Shown piece after piece: positions 32,979-44,200 of a DNA stretch of 62,000 nt; positions within the stretch are counted from its first letter, which is position 1; each line of letters starts with the position of its first letter. The stretch is taken from assembly GCA_015680685.1 (NCBI GenBank), contig MNCI01003573.1:741107-803106 (forward strand), written 5' to 3'. The position numbers and the translations under genes were made by a program. Below the pieces are notes generated by a model that saw nothing but the letters and a program-made list of their open reading frames with translations, was not told where the DNA came from and did not search any database. The DNA comes from Gnetum montanum. Lineage: Eukaryota > Streptophyta > Gnetopsida > Gnetales > Gnetaceae.

Positions 32979-34405
32979 TGAAACACCGTGAAAAATCACG
33001 AGTCAGCCTTAGGCAAAGATTCGCAATTCAAGTAGGGGCACATGTCAAAAATCCAGAAGGGAGAACAAGACAGAGCAACACCAAGAGACGTGTAGCATCA
33101 AGTCTTCAACTTCCTGTGCAGATTTCTACTCTTACTGTGTTTTCTCTGTTTACGCTATATCACGCGATGCTGCGTAATGGCACTTAGCGTGATTTTTACT
33201 TTGGCATAGGAAGAAGCTTAAGCAGCGTAATATGCGACTTCCTATATATTCTGCTAAGTCTTTTATTCAAGGCCAGGATTACGCTCTGTTACACACGGCA
33301 GCGTAATAAGCTCCAGAACAGTCAAAGGCAAAGTCTAAGAAAGTGCGATTGCTCATCATACGCTCATCACGCAACGCAGCGTATTGCATCACCGAGCTAA
33401 ACATTGTTTACGCTCCATTACGCACGGCTGCGTGAGAAAGCGTAAAACAGCTTGAATCCTTTCTTTCCATGTTACGTTACGCTCATACACGCAACACAGC
33501 GTGATGAGCGTAATATAACCCAAAGACGGTTGAGACATGCCCGATGTAAACCTCTTCTTCACACGCACAATACATGAACGAGCGTATTGTGCGTAGTAAT
33601 GAGGTTTGACGCAAAAATGGTCAAACCAACAGCACCCGAGACAATCGAGACACATGTCATCACGGTTGCGCCTTTTCCATAGAGCGTCGCAGCCTATAAA
33701 TACCCCGTTTGACAAAGATACAAGAGGAGGTTGGCAAATTAGAGAAGCAAAAGGCATTTTTCTAAGCACTGGAGCACTTATCACCCTTTTGAGCAGAGAT
33801 ACAGAGAGCAGCACTTTGGAAATTGTTGACAGCATTACCTTCCTGCAGAAACACAGCACAGTGCGCTTTGAGTACCGGCAATAGGAGTAATTGGTCTACT
33901 AGGGGAAGACTTTATTGGTCAGAAACAGTTGATTGGTAGGCGTCAGAGCTTGACCTTCCTTGCATCCCGGCTTTAGCCTTCGAGGTAGATCGGACTTTTG
34001 TTTGGACAGTTTTCTTATTGTTTTGTGCATTGCTTCACATCCAGTAATCGGGGTCTCCCCAGTGTAACGAGATATACAAAATATACATTTTTCCAAGTCA
34101 AAGCGTAGATCTTGAAATTACACGTTTCTCTTACGCCAGCCTCCTCTTATCGTGTTTAGTGTTATCATCGTTGTGATTCATCTACATCGTTTTCCCCTCA
34201 TTTTTTTGCGATTTCTCGAATCAGATCGTTTTCACAAGATATTCATCGATTTTACTGATTAGTAAGTTCCTGTCTGATCGACAAGACCGTTCAGGGCGCC
34301 GCGGATTCGTTTTTCTAGCATAGCCCTCGCGTGGATCCATGGTTAAAACTGTGTACGTGGAATTTGTTCGGTATTTTCTAGCTGCTGACGTTTTCCATCA
34401 TTACA
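32979..34405 (+). mobile_element. E4 3' LTR
   Basis: This LTR begins TGAAACACCG and ends CATTACA, followed by the target duplication cttag. It is 10 bp shorter than the 5' copy. The TATA box and the TTACGC inverted repeats are conserved. Differences from the 5' LTR are mostly transitions. Confidence 0.9.
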
Positions 34406-34613
34406 CTTAGGTACACAATGCTCGAATAGAGATCTATCCACACTTAGAACTCTTGTTGTGGGCACTTGGAAAATACTCTAACTTTCAAATAGAGTACAAG
34501 AGTTTCACTACTTAACTACTAAAAGACTTCTCTCCCAATTGTGTACCTAGGCACTATATTTATAGGCTTGGGAGCGACTACTCTAATAATTAGAGTAACC
34601 ACTCTAATAATCA
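34406..34613 (-). mobile_element. E3-type 5' LTR remnant, outer half
   Basis: This continues the LTR interrupted at 17219; its first five bases, cttag, are the right target duplication of E4. It keeps the intact TATA box (TATAAATATA near 34555-34566 on the minus strand) and the palindrome ACTCTAAT-A-ATTAGAGT (34580-34596). It ends ...AATAATCA at 34613, a proper LTR terminus, next to E5 LTR sequence. Confidence 0.8.
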
Positions 34614-35605
34614 GTGTGACCAAGTGGAAATGCCACATTTTGAACCAAATTTGAATGTATGATGCCTTTTTCTTGAAGTCCAACTACTGCCTACTTTCCA
34701 GGGTGGTCTAGACGCTGAATTTGAGCCCAACTTGATGCGGTTTTGGTCATCTTTTGTTTGGTCACACTGTGCAGCATGACCTCAGCGTGACCTCAGCATG
34801 AACAAGTTAAAATGACACATTTGAAGCTCAAATCTTGATTTTGTGAAGCCTGAGAGTTAGTATAGTTGTTGCCTGTCCCCTAGTGATTGAGTTCATGTCG
34901 AAACTAGACCTGAAACTACATGATGTGCCCTGTTTTTGCTTGGTCATGCTGTGGTCACGTTGTGCAATGTGACCTTAGCATGACTAACTGAAAGTGCCAT
35001 GTTTGAGGCCCAAATTTTGATTTTATGATGCCTTTGAATATGTACAATTGCTACCTAGCTCTCGGGAGTTGAATTCATGTCAAAATTCTGCTTGGAGGTG
35101 CCCAAATTGAGCTGTTCTTGTTTGGTCACACTGTGGTCATGCTGTGTAGTGTGACCTTAGCATGACTAATTGAAAGTAGCTCAAAACATGTGATTTGGAG
35201 CTCAAATTTTGAGGTTTCGATGGATGGGAGCTGTAGGGGGCATCAGTGAAGCTCATGGAGGATCTGTGTGCTCGAATCTGGGCTGTTTGGACTTGATTTT
35301 GGGGCTTAAGAAGTTGTTCATGCTGTACACATGTTGGTCTTACGCTGGGCAGCATGACCATAGTGTGACCAAAGTGTATACAGCAAAAGCCATTTATTTT
35401 GAGCCTGAAACCCTAGATTATGGATGCCGGGAGTTGGAGAAATCGCCCGTGTGCCCTAGGGAAACTTTGCCTATTCAATTGTGTGTTGTTTCATGCTGTT
35501 TTGGAAGCTCTCAAATTTGGTCATGTTGTACTCATGTTGGGTAGTGGCATGACTTAGCTTGAGTCCTATCTAAAAGTGCTAGGCCAAAATTTTGTGGTGT
35601 TTTCA
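34614..35605 (-). mobile_element. E5 3' LTR, truncated
   Basis: It begins TGAAAACACC at 35605 after the polypurine tract and runs down to 34614, where the E3-type LTR abuts. It aligns with 52020-53036 of the 5' LTR, for example in aagtggaaatgccacat. The missing promoter-proximal half is not found on the other side of E3/E4. Confidence 0.85.
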
Positions 35606-36689
35606 TTGGCCCCTCTTTGTTGATGCTTGGAGAAATCCACCTGAGAGGCGTCGACAAAGAAGTACAAAGCACCATGAGCAACTTGGCATTAAGCAGTGTC
35701 CATCAAAAACCTGGCCAGATGTCATCGTACTGTGTTCAAAAGTACATTGGATCAGGAAATGAAGTTTTAAGATGCATGGGAAGTAGGTTGTAACTGTGGG
35801 ATCAAGGATTGATTAAGGGATTATTTTGTTTAACTTTGGGAGAGGAATGTTCTTGTGTAAATAGGTCATGTTGGTCCTTGTCAATAGCCAGTATCTAGTA
35901 GACTTGAAACCAAGGGATGGGAGGTGCATACTTTGGAGAAATGGGACCCTCGTGTCATGTTTAAGAGAACCTATTGTCAATAGCCAAAGCCATGCGATGA
36001 GGTGGTGCATCATGATTTTTTGAGACACGAGTGTTTTCTTTCAAGACAACTGCCTTCCTGCCTGGGGCTTGTATGGGGAGAGCCAATGGCCTTATGATGT
36101 ATTTTGCTCTTTTGATTTTTTTTCTTTTATTTTTTTTGATCTTTTTTTTGATAGAGCATTTTCTTAGTATTGTACTCATGCTCGTGTGCTTATAGTTGTA
36201 TCATGTGCTATGCTGTGTTGTGGGTTGCAACTACTTGGGGAGTCACAGTATGCAACAATGTGGTTCAAGTTTTTGGGGTGAATGGGATGTATCGAAGAGG
36301 TGTAACTTAGTAGGATAGGGAGGACATGTTGGAGAATAAGGTATGCATCAGGAACTGGGAGTGTACTCATGAGCGGATTGATTAACCTGGTTGTTTACGT
36401 CAGGAACAATGTGGTACCTTGTCACTGTGATGAAGTGCATCTATGCACAAACACCTTAGAGTGTCATCCTACAAACACAACTCCAAGAGGACAAGAAACT
36501 CACAAGTGAGTTAGTCTAAAACACTTTAAACATGAATACAGCGGATGGGATGGAGGCACTATGTTAAACTTTAGGAACACAAAATGAGCAACATCAGTGT
36601 CATTAGAGTCCACATGGTGAATCATGCAATAGGTTTTAGATGAAGACAAGTCATTGATTGCAGTAATAGATCAATGGGCCAATGGTGAT
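35606..36689 (-). other. E5 polypurine tract and 3' noncoding region
   Basis: The polypurine tract is at 35606-35622 (minus strand caacaaagaggggccaa). The remainder has no supported coding frame and includes a T-rich run at about 36113-36160. Nothing else is recognised. Confidence 0.5.
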
Positions 36690-37090
36690 GTTGCTAGTTT
36701 GTAGTCTTAGTGGATTTTCATGGGTTAGTTTTACATCATAACCCTCTTGACGTTGCTAGTTTAACGTCGTAGCGGATGGTGCAGTGCTAGTTTATAGTCG
36801 TGGCGGACTATGAAGAGGCAAGCTAGTTTATAGTCTTAGCGGACTCTGGCAGAAAAAAATGTGGTAGTTTAATGTCATACCGGACAGAGTTCTATGGTGT
36901 TATTTTATTGTCATAACTCCAGGACATTCTGTGGTATTAGTTTATCATCATGATGCCAGGACGAATCTGTGGTATCAATTTACCGTCATGATGCCAAGAT
37001 GAATCTGTGGTATCATGTTTACTGTCATGATGCCAGGATGAATCTGTGGTATCATTTTACCGTCATGATGCGAGGATGAGTGCATACCTT
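36690..37090 (-). repeat. E5 3' array of about 11 palindromic units
   Basis: Read on the minus strand, about 11 units have the form GTCC, variable loop, GAC, then T/A-rich AAACTA. In plus-strand spelling examples are ctagtttaacgtcgtagcgg (about 36757) and tagtttatagtcttagcgga (about 36826). Units nearer 37090 have a longer loop (gtcatgatgccaggat). The array occupies the same site as in E4, just after integrase, and in the same orientation relative to the element. Confidence 0.7.
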
Positions 37091-37097
37091 AAGTTTT

Positions 37098-38440
37098 TTA
37101 GACGTAAAACGGTTTGAGGTACATGTGATTTGTTGGATTAGCAAACTCTTTGTTGTTCATATCAACCAGTTTGAATGCCCCATTGTCATATGCCTTAGTG
37201 ACCAAGTAAGGCCCTTTTGAGTTGGCTGAGAATTTGTCTGAGTGTTCATAGACCATCTTGAGGACAAGGTCACCTTCTTTGATTGGATGCTTGTATACGT
37301 CATGATGATGTCACCATCATTGTTTCTTTTGGTACCACTTGATTTGATCCCGCATGTGTGTATGTTCCTCTTCCATCGAGTCAAGGTCAACAATGCACAA
37401 TTCATTATTTTGACTTTCATCGAGGAGTCCAGAGAGAGTGATCCACAATGAGGGTACCTGAAACTCCAAAGGTAAAACAACTTCTGATCCATAAACAAGA
37501 CTATAGGGTGTTTTACCTATGGATGTTTGATGCGTCGTTCGATATACCCATAGCATGTAAAATAGCTGTTCATGCCATCTTCTTTTGCTCTGATGAAGCA
37601 TTTTCTTGAGCACCATGATGAAAATTTTCTTCATGGGCTCTGCTTGATCATTTCTTTATGGGTAGTACAGTGATGAGAACAAGTGTTCAATGATTAGGCT
37701 CTCATAGAAGTTTTTGGTTTCGGCACTGCTGAACTATGGCCCGTTATTGGTGATTATGGTCATTGGGATGCTAAAACGGGTTACAATGTTCTTGAGTATG
37801 AAATTGCACACTTGTTTGGATGTGGTCTTTCTAAGGGGGATAGCTTCTACCCATTTTGTGAAGTATTCAATTGCGGTGATGATGAAGCTATGTCCTGTTG
37901 AAGATGGGGGAGTTATCAGTCCAATGATGTCTAACCCCCATTCTTGGAAAGGCCATGTGATTTGTGCTATATGCAACTCATTAGATGGAACATGTATTAA
38001 ATTACCATGCTTCTGATAGATGTTGTATGTTTTGACCTTGGAGAAACAATCGTACTCCATATGTGGGCAATAATAGCCTAAACGTATGATTTACATTGCC
38101 ATTGCCTTAGGCGCTATGTGCCCTCTGCAAAGTCCTTCATGAACTTGCTCCCCGATTGTGTGACCGTCGATGCCACTAACTCACACTAACAAAATGCCTT
38201 CATAGGATCTACGACATAACGTGTCTCCTATTAATGCATATTGTCGAGAATGTTTTTGCACCATGTCCTTTTGAGCATTAGTTAGATGTTGGGGCGGTTC
38301 ACCATGTAGAAGGTACTCTTTTATGTTATCATACCATTCTACTACATGTGTGGTACTAATGGATGCTATAGGTATGTCATCAGGAGTGTCAGTTACGGGT
38401 TTGGTACAGTTTGTTATGGAACTAGGCAATGCATGAAACA
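37098..38440 (-). pseudogene. E5 integrase
   Basis: The core reads WGLDIIGLI with the first Asp, then ITNNGP where E4 has TDNGP, so the second catalytic Asp is now Asn. NDQAE retains the Glu. SKRRWHEQLFYMLWVYRTT and SLVYGSEVVLPLEFQ lead to a C-terminal module with KGPYLV and YDNGAFKLVDM, and the frame ends at 37098. Zinc-module pieces lie upstream of 38060. Homologous to E4 integrase along its length. Confidence 0.85.
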
Positions 38441-38850
38441 TGTCGGGTGTCATGTTTAAGGCTAGTCTTGAGAGTGCATCTGCGATGGTATTTTCGTTTT
38501 TGGGAACGTGTTGCACATCTATGTTTGTTAACTATTTTAGCAAGTGTTTAGCTAAGTCACAGTATGGTTGTAAATGTGAAGCTTTTCATGCAAAAATATC
38601 TGTGACCTGATTGGTTACCAGCTGCGAGTCACCTCGAACCACAAGCCGTGTGATTCCTGAAGCCAGTGCTACCATAAGACCTCTAAGAAGACCTTTGTAC
38701 TCTGCAACGTTGCTGGTAGAAGGGAAGTTTAATCGATAGGTAGAGGGTCGAATCTCTCTAGAGGGATAAGTTATGATGGCTGTAGCACTTCCTCCTCAGG
38801 AGGTTGATGCTCCATCAAAGTATAAGATTGCATCGTAGTTGTCAGGCATA
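38441..38850 (-). pseudogene. E5 second RNase H (archaeal type)
   Basis: ILYFDGAST, VAEYKGLLRGL, VRGDSQLVTNQ and NTIADALSRLAL give the same D-E-D-D order as in E4. TGA at 38796-38798 stands where E4 has Arg, and another stop follows in a Phe-Ala-stop-Lys context. The pair of RNase H domains is therefore shared by both giant elements. Confidence 0.8.
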
Positions 38851-39351
38851 GTGTGTATGGTGTTCACATTCTCATCAGGGAACTCAGGGTTGATTATTGC
38901 TTGGTCTTGTGTCGGTGAGGTGGTCATTTGATTGACTATTACTTGACCCTTTGTGGAAGATTGAGCTATGTAGTGTAGGTTAAACTCAGCAATCATTGCC
39001 TTCTATCTAGCTATCTTGCTTGATTCATAAATTTTATTGGTGATAGCTCTTAGCACATTGTCTTTACAAATAATGTTGACTTGGTTATGGAAGAGATAAT
39101 GTTGCCACTTCTTCAAGGAAAAGATAAGAGTTAGACATGACCTCTCCACATCATTGTATCTCTATTCGTAGGCCACTAAGGCATGGCTTAGGTAGTAGAT
39201 AGGGATTTTGGTTCCGTCTTCTCGTTTCTGATAAAGCATAGATGTGATAGATGAATCTGATGTAGAAAGGTAGATGTAGAAGGGATTTTTGTTCTGCGGG
39301 GGATAAACTATTGGTAGTTGAGCTAATGCCATTTTGATGTTCTCAAAGGCT
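38851..39351 (-). pseudogene. E5 first RNase H
   Basis: PFYIYLSTSDSSITSML, YYLSHALVAYE and the tail MIAEFNLHYIAQSSTKG align with E4. As in E4, the third catalytic Asp motif is not typical. The N-terminal end is duplicated in inverted orientation across the N at 39352, so the junction with RT is unreliable. Confidence 0.75.
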
Positions 39352-39862
39352 NCAAAAACAACTGAGCAACACATCACGATCTAGACTTGGTACTTAAACG
39401 TTGTCTCAAGTACAAGCGTAGACTTAACCTAAAGAAATGTGTCTTTGGAGTGAAAACAGGAAAAATGCTTGGATTCATAGTATCTGAAATAGGGATATGA
39501 GTAGATCCCGATAAGGTTAAGGCAATAAAAAATTTGAAACCACCTAGCAACCTTATCGAACTATGCAATCTACAAGGTAGATTACTGTTCATTAGGGGCT
39601 TCATTGAAAAACTAATGAACAAGTTGAAACCCATGCAGCATTTATTGCACAAAAATGTCCATTTTCAATGGACTCAATAGTGCCAGGAAGCCTTTGAGAA
39701 CATCAAAATGGCATTAGCTCAACTACCAATAGTTTATCCCCCGCAGAACAAAAATCCCTTCTACATCTACCTTTCTACATCAGATTCATCTATCACATCT
39801 ATGCTTTATCAGAAACGAGAAGACGGAACCAAAATCCCTATCTACTACCTAAGCCATGCCTN
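39352..39862 (+). other. Inverted segment of E5 pol between two Ns
   Basis: Bases 39353-39861 encode the RT connection (RRLNLKKCVFGVKTGKMLGF) and the RNase H start on the plus strand, although the rest of E5 pol is on the minus strand. Bases 39689-39861 are the reverse complement of 39179-39351. Ns bound both ends. The RT catalytic core (about 400 bp by comparison with E4) is missing at the 39862 join. This is an assembly error rather than an inversion in the plant. Confidence 0.85.
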
Positions 39863-40420
39863 AGTAGTCAACATCTCGGATGAAACTGGCTTGGTAAAGC
39901 TTCGAGATTTCATTATGAACTGCTAATGCTACCTCAGGTTTAACCTTTTGTGCTTTTTGCTTCACTGGTCTGAGTTTTGGATCAAGGATGATGTTATGCT
40001 AGACTATTCGAGGATCTAGTCCTGACATATTAGTATAGGACCAAGCGAATGCTTTCATGTTTTCTTTCAGCACTTGAGCTATGTCACTGGCTAGTTTTGG
40101 ATTTAATAGAGTACTCAATTTTAATATTTTAACTTCACCATCGGACATAGTAATGGGGACTTTAGTGAAGGGATCTTCGGTGATGTTGTTGACCTCTAAG
40201 TCCAGAGTTTTCATCATTCCCTTAAAGCAATCAAGTGTCTCTTGTGTTGAAGCCATGAAATTTTCATAAGTTGATGATGAGTCTAGATTAATGGATTCTA
40301 TATTAATTTCTCGTTGAATGGCCCTGTGAGGTCCATTGATAGACAACGGTGAGAAGAGGTGCTTGCTATCCATGTATTTGCCCCTGCCAATTAAATGAGG
40401 AGCCATGTGATCAACGGTAA
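39863..40420 (-). pseudogene. E5 pol N-terminal part and start of reverse transcriptase
   Basis: After an acceptor-like ttaattggcag (about 40405), the frame reads GRGKYMDSKHL and continues to LEVNNITEDPF, KENMKAFAWSYTNMSGLDPR and, past a TAG at 39999-40001 (Gln in E4), to YQASFIRDVDY. This matches E4 27891-28410. The sequence then hits the N at 39862 before the RT palm. Confidence 0.8.
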
Positions 40421-41212
40421 GTTTCTATTTCTCGTAAAATTAATTTCTACATCTTAATGTAACTAAGGCATGCGATGAGTGGTTTATCATCATACATGGA
40501 CACTTGGCAATTTTAGGCCTTACCGGGCCAGGTGTGGCAGTTTAGGGCTATACTGGGCCCCGTGTGGTAGTTTAAGGCCATACTGGGCCATCTACCAGTC
40601 ATGTTCCATGTATATATAAGGATTATGATTTTTTGTGATTTTTGGATTTTTTGTGGATTTTTTTGTTTAAATTTAAAATTTTTTTAATTTGTTTTTTTTT
40701 GTATTTTTTTTATTTTTAAAGTTTTTATATTTGAAGTTTGGGCGTTACACAAAAGAGCGTCAGCGTAAAAAGAATAAATGATAAAATGTTAAAAAATGCA
40801 CCATGTAACAATATATAAATAAAATAAACAAAATAACAAAAAAAGGGGGGTTTAAAAGGGATCAAACAGGGTTAAGGTGGAAGTCATTTTTAGAAGTTTC
40901 AACATTTGATAGGTGGTAAACAGTGTGAGCATAGAGCAGTGGACAACGTGACCACCAGGTTTCAGCGTCAACGTGACTACTAGGCAGCGTGCAGGGCAGC
41001 ATGACCACTGTGCAGGGTAGTGTTCCTATAGTAGCGTTAATGTCCTTGCAACAACGTCAGCATCAGGGTAGCATGACCACTGGTAGGATGCAGGGCAGCG
41101 TGACCACTGGTAGGGTGCAGGGTAGCGTGACCACTGGTAGGATGTAGGGTAGCGTGACCACTGGCAGGGTGTAGGGTAGCGTGACCACTGCAACGTTAGC
41201 GTCCAAGGTAGG
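40421..41212. other. E5 gap between pol and antisense gene
   Basis: It contains three palindromic units with GGCC arms (40510-40600, for example tttaaggccatactgggcc), a T-rich run (40620-40740) and the 27-bp repeat block listed next. No coding frame is supported. Confidence 0.5.
40925..41195 (+). repeat. 27-bp tandem repeats carrying GCGTGACC, upstream of the E5 antisense gene
   Basis: Four to five head-to-tail copies of a 27-bp unit containing agcgtgaccactggtaggg lie at about 41065-41190, with looser copies from 40925. The core AGCGTGACC is the same word that forms hairpin arms in the E5 LTR. The block ends about 20 bp before the antisense ATG, so it is a likely promoter region. More scattered copies (agcatgacc, agcgtgacc) occur in intron 1 at 41610-41720. 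Confidence 0.65.
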
Positions 41213-44200
41213 ATGAAGGGCAAAGGCAGTCAGGAGAGAGATAAAGGAAAGAAGGAGGCAACGTTGACGTTTGTGGAGGAGAGCGAGGAGATGCTCCAAT
41301 GCCTTCCTCAGCCCAAGATCTCATCATGGGCCGGGTCCTTACGTAGGTACGCTCCTGTTTTTCACATTTTTATTTTTGTTTATTTTTATTAATGTTTTGT
41401 GTGAGCAACATGAGTGTTCGAGGGTAGTGTATGTGTGTGTAGCATGTGCATCCTAGGGCAGCATGTGCATGGCAGTGTATGCATCCTAGGGCCGTGTGTG
41501 CATGTGCAGCGTGTGCTCTCTTGGGCATTCATGGTGTGTGCAAGAAATAGGATCTATCTAATGGTGAATTCTTAGCGTAAACTACCTTTGACATTTTTTT
41601 TGTGGTAAGCATGACCCTGGGTCAGCGTGCCTAATTCTTTAGTGTGTGTAAGTTAGCAGCGTGTCCAAGGGTTCAGCGTGACCAACTTCTAGCATGACCA
41701 AACTTTTAGCATGACCATGGACATGTTAGTAAAAGATGCTGTTTCTAAATAAGTTACATGTTTCTATGGTCTAATGTCTAATGTCAACGTAACGTGTTTA
41801 AGTGTTGTTATGCGAGGTGGTATTAGTTTTAAGTCATAATTCCAGGACTAAGATGTGGTGTTAGTTTATCATCATGATGCTAGGATGAGTCTGTAGTATG
41901 TGTATGTTAAGTGTGAGTTGGTATCAATTTTAAGTCATGATTTTAAGACTAAAATATGGTGTCAGTTTATCATCTTGATGCCAAGATGAATCTATTTTAT
42001 GTGTTTTTATGTTTACTTTAATTTTTGGTTGTGTTCAGGGGACTTAAACCCTTTCTTTTGGTGGTGGACCTCATGGGTGTGTTGTCATGGTTTGGTCCCT
42101 TGGAGCCTAATGCACCTCATCATGACATGGAGATCGGATCTCAAGGGTTATGGTTTCATTCAGGCTCTAGTGAATTTCTATCGTTTATCCTGCAGGCTTT
42201 TAACATGGTCATCTAGTCTCATTTAAGTGAATATTTGGCTTGTAGTGTTGTTGAGACCATACTTCCTGGCTCATCCCATGACATATTGGCCTTCATCGTT
42301 GATGTGGACAAGGGATTATTTAAAGTTGATGGAGGTCCTATCGAAGGTCCTCGATCTACCCGTCCTCTAACTCGTGTTTGGGAGTTACCATCCTGTAGCC
42401 ACTACAACTACAGTAACACCCTTTTCCTAGCTTTCCGTGTACATACATTATTCCAAAATCCACTTGGAACAGTGTACAGGGTAGATAGGTAAGCTCTTTT
42501 TGATTTATCTTTATTTTGTTTGCCTTGGTGTTATATAGTTGTTTATGTTTGATTATCTTTTTCTTAGCAGGCCCCATTTTGATGAGCATGGAATGCGTAG
42601 GAATGATGATGGACTTGACTTAAGGTGTACAGCCTTGGAGGCTTTCATGGTAAGCCCCACTCTTTTTGGTGCTGTGTTGGCTCAAAACAAGGGTGCTATT
42701 GTCCATTATCATAAGTAGTTTTCCAGGGCCTTTGAACATTGTGAAGCTTGTGAGTGGCTACATGAAGATTGGTCTCGCAATGGACCCACTTTTTCTCAAG
42801 CGGTTGATTCAATGCCAAGTGTGCCTGATCCATTTGCTAATGGTAAGTCATTATGTTTTAAGCTTTTCTTTTATCTTTGCTACCCCATTGTTTATCATGA
42901 TGTTGATATTCTGTTTAACATGTTTTTACAATGGATATTACCCCTGGTGTGGTTACCATTGTGTTTGGGTGTACTAAGGGTACCCTATTCATGAAGTACG
43001 AGGAGATGGAAGATTCGCAACGGTGGTTGCATACAAAGGCATCTCAACATGTCATCACTTGCCTTACCGATGCTGGTATGATGGATCTATTCACTGCATT
43101 GACTTCTAATGTTCCCATGACTAAAATGGTTTCCATCGTTGATTCTTTCAACGATGATGTTACTTATTTTAGTATGTGAGTCTAGGGGGTTAAGGTTGTA
43201 TTCCATCTGACTGTCGAATTCTTTTCAAATCTATTTGGTGTACTAGAAGATGGTGTCAAAGTGGTAGTGGACAAGGTGAACAGAGAAGGCTGTGTGATTA
43301 AGGACCTTGAGAAATGGTTGGGTGTGTCATGGGGTTCCAAGGGCTTCCCTATGCAAGTGGACACTAAAGTGACGGAAGTGAATTTTTTGTACCCATTGTT
43401 TAGAGCACGCATATTTCCCAAGTCTCTATCTTAAGTGAGAACTCTTGGGGTAGAGCCTGCATGTACCATGTGCTCAATCCTAGAGATTGGTATGCATTAT
43501 AACTAGGCATAGTTCCTGGTTTTGGGCCTCCATGGGGAGATTATCAGATTACGCTCTAACATGAATGCGCAGTCCCACTTCACTTTTGCATTCTTTGCAG
43601 GCTACCTTTGTAGATTTACTAAGTCCCTAGTGGTCCATGGAGGGAGTCAGTATGTGTTGAGGGACCATGCACAAATATCTTGCCCTTGGATCCATCACCT
43701 GTTCATCCTTACTAGGTCTCAAGATGCTCCCGAAGGTGTTGAGGAATCAGTCTCCATTATAATAGGGAGTGTTGTTAGTCATTCCCATCATACGCATGAT
43801 AGCATAGGGTTTGAACCACCTAGGTTGCATACCACTTCCAGGAGAACTGATCATGTCATCAAAGAGACAATCGGGAAGGCTAAGTCTAAGGTGCGGAGAC
43901 CTGAGCATCCTAGGGAATCTGGTTCGGAGACTAGACCACCAAGAGAAAAATGCATTAGATTCATATTGCCAAAACGAGGTAAGTATATTTTATTTATTGT
44001 TAGTGTTTTTGTCTTGCTTTTTGATTTTATTTACTTATCTAAACTAATATAGTTATTATGTCATGTTAACTTTGAATTTATGGATGTCATCAGAGGAAAC
44101 CCCTGAAAGAGAAAGGGAGGAATCAACTCCAGTGGTTGAACGAGAAGTGATTCCCATCGAGCTGGATGAGGAAGAAGAAGAAGATGCCCATGAAAAAGTG

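Larger units (their letters stand above)
17220..34405 (+). mobile_element. E4: complete giant Tat/Ogre-like Ty3/gypsy retrotransposon
   Basis: This is a 17,186-bp element with paired LTRs (1,437 and 1,427 bp), a 5-bp target duplication, a primer site, a polypurine tract, gag, protease, an opposite-strand intron-containing gene, RT, RNase H, a second RNase H and integrase. The size, dual RNase H and extra gene place it in the Tat lineage, nearest the Ogre-type giants. Sense coding regions stay in one frame almost throughout and are broken mainly by stop codons. It is inserted in an E3-type LTR and is visibly richer in G+C than its surroundings. Confidence 0.9.

Noticed and set aside
9175-34613. 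E3 plus E4 as a simple nested insertion into E5
   Set aside because: The flanks do not form a target duplication and the other half of the E5 LTR is absent on the left. A deletion fusing two copies fits better.
37157-37498. 113-codon ORF on the minus strand in E5 integrase
   Set aside because: It is out of frame with pol; the true integrase frame (37634-37317 and on to 37098) matches E4.
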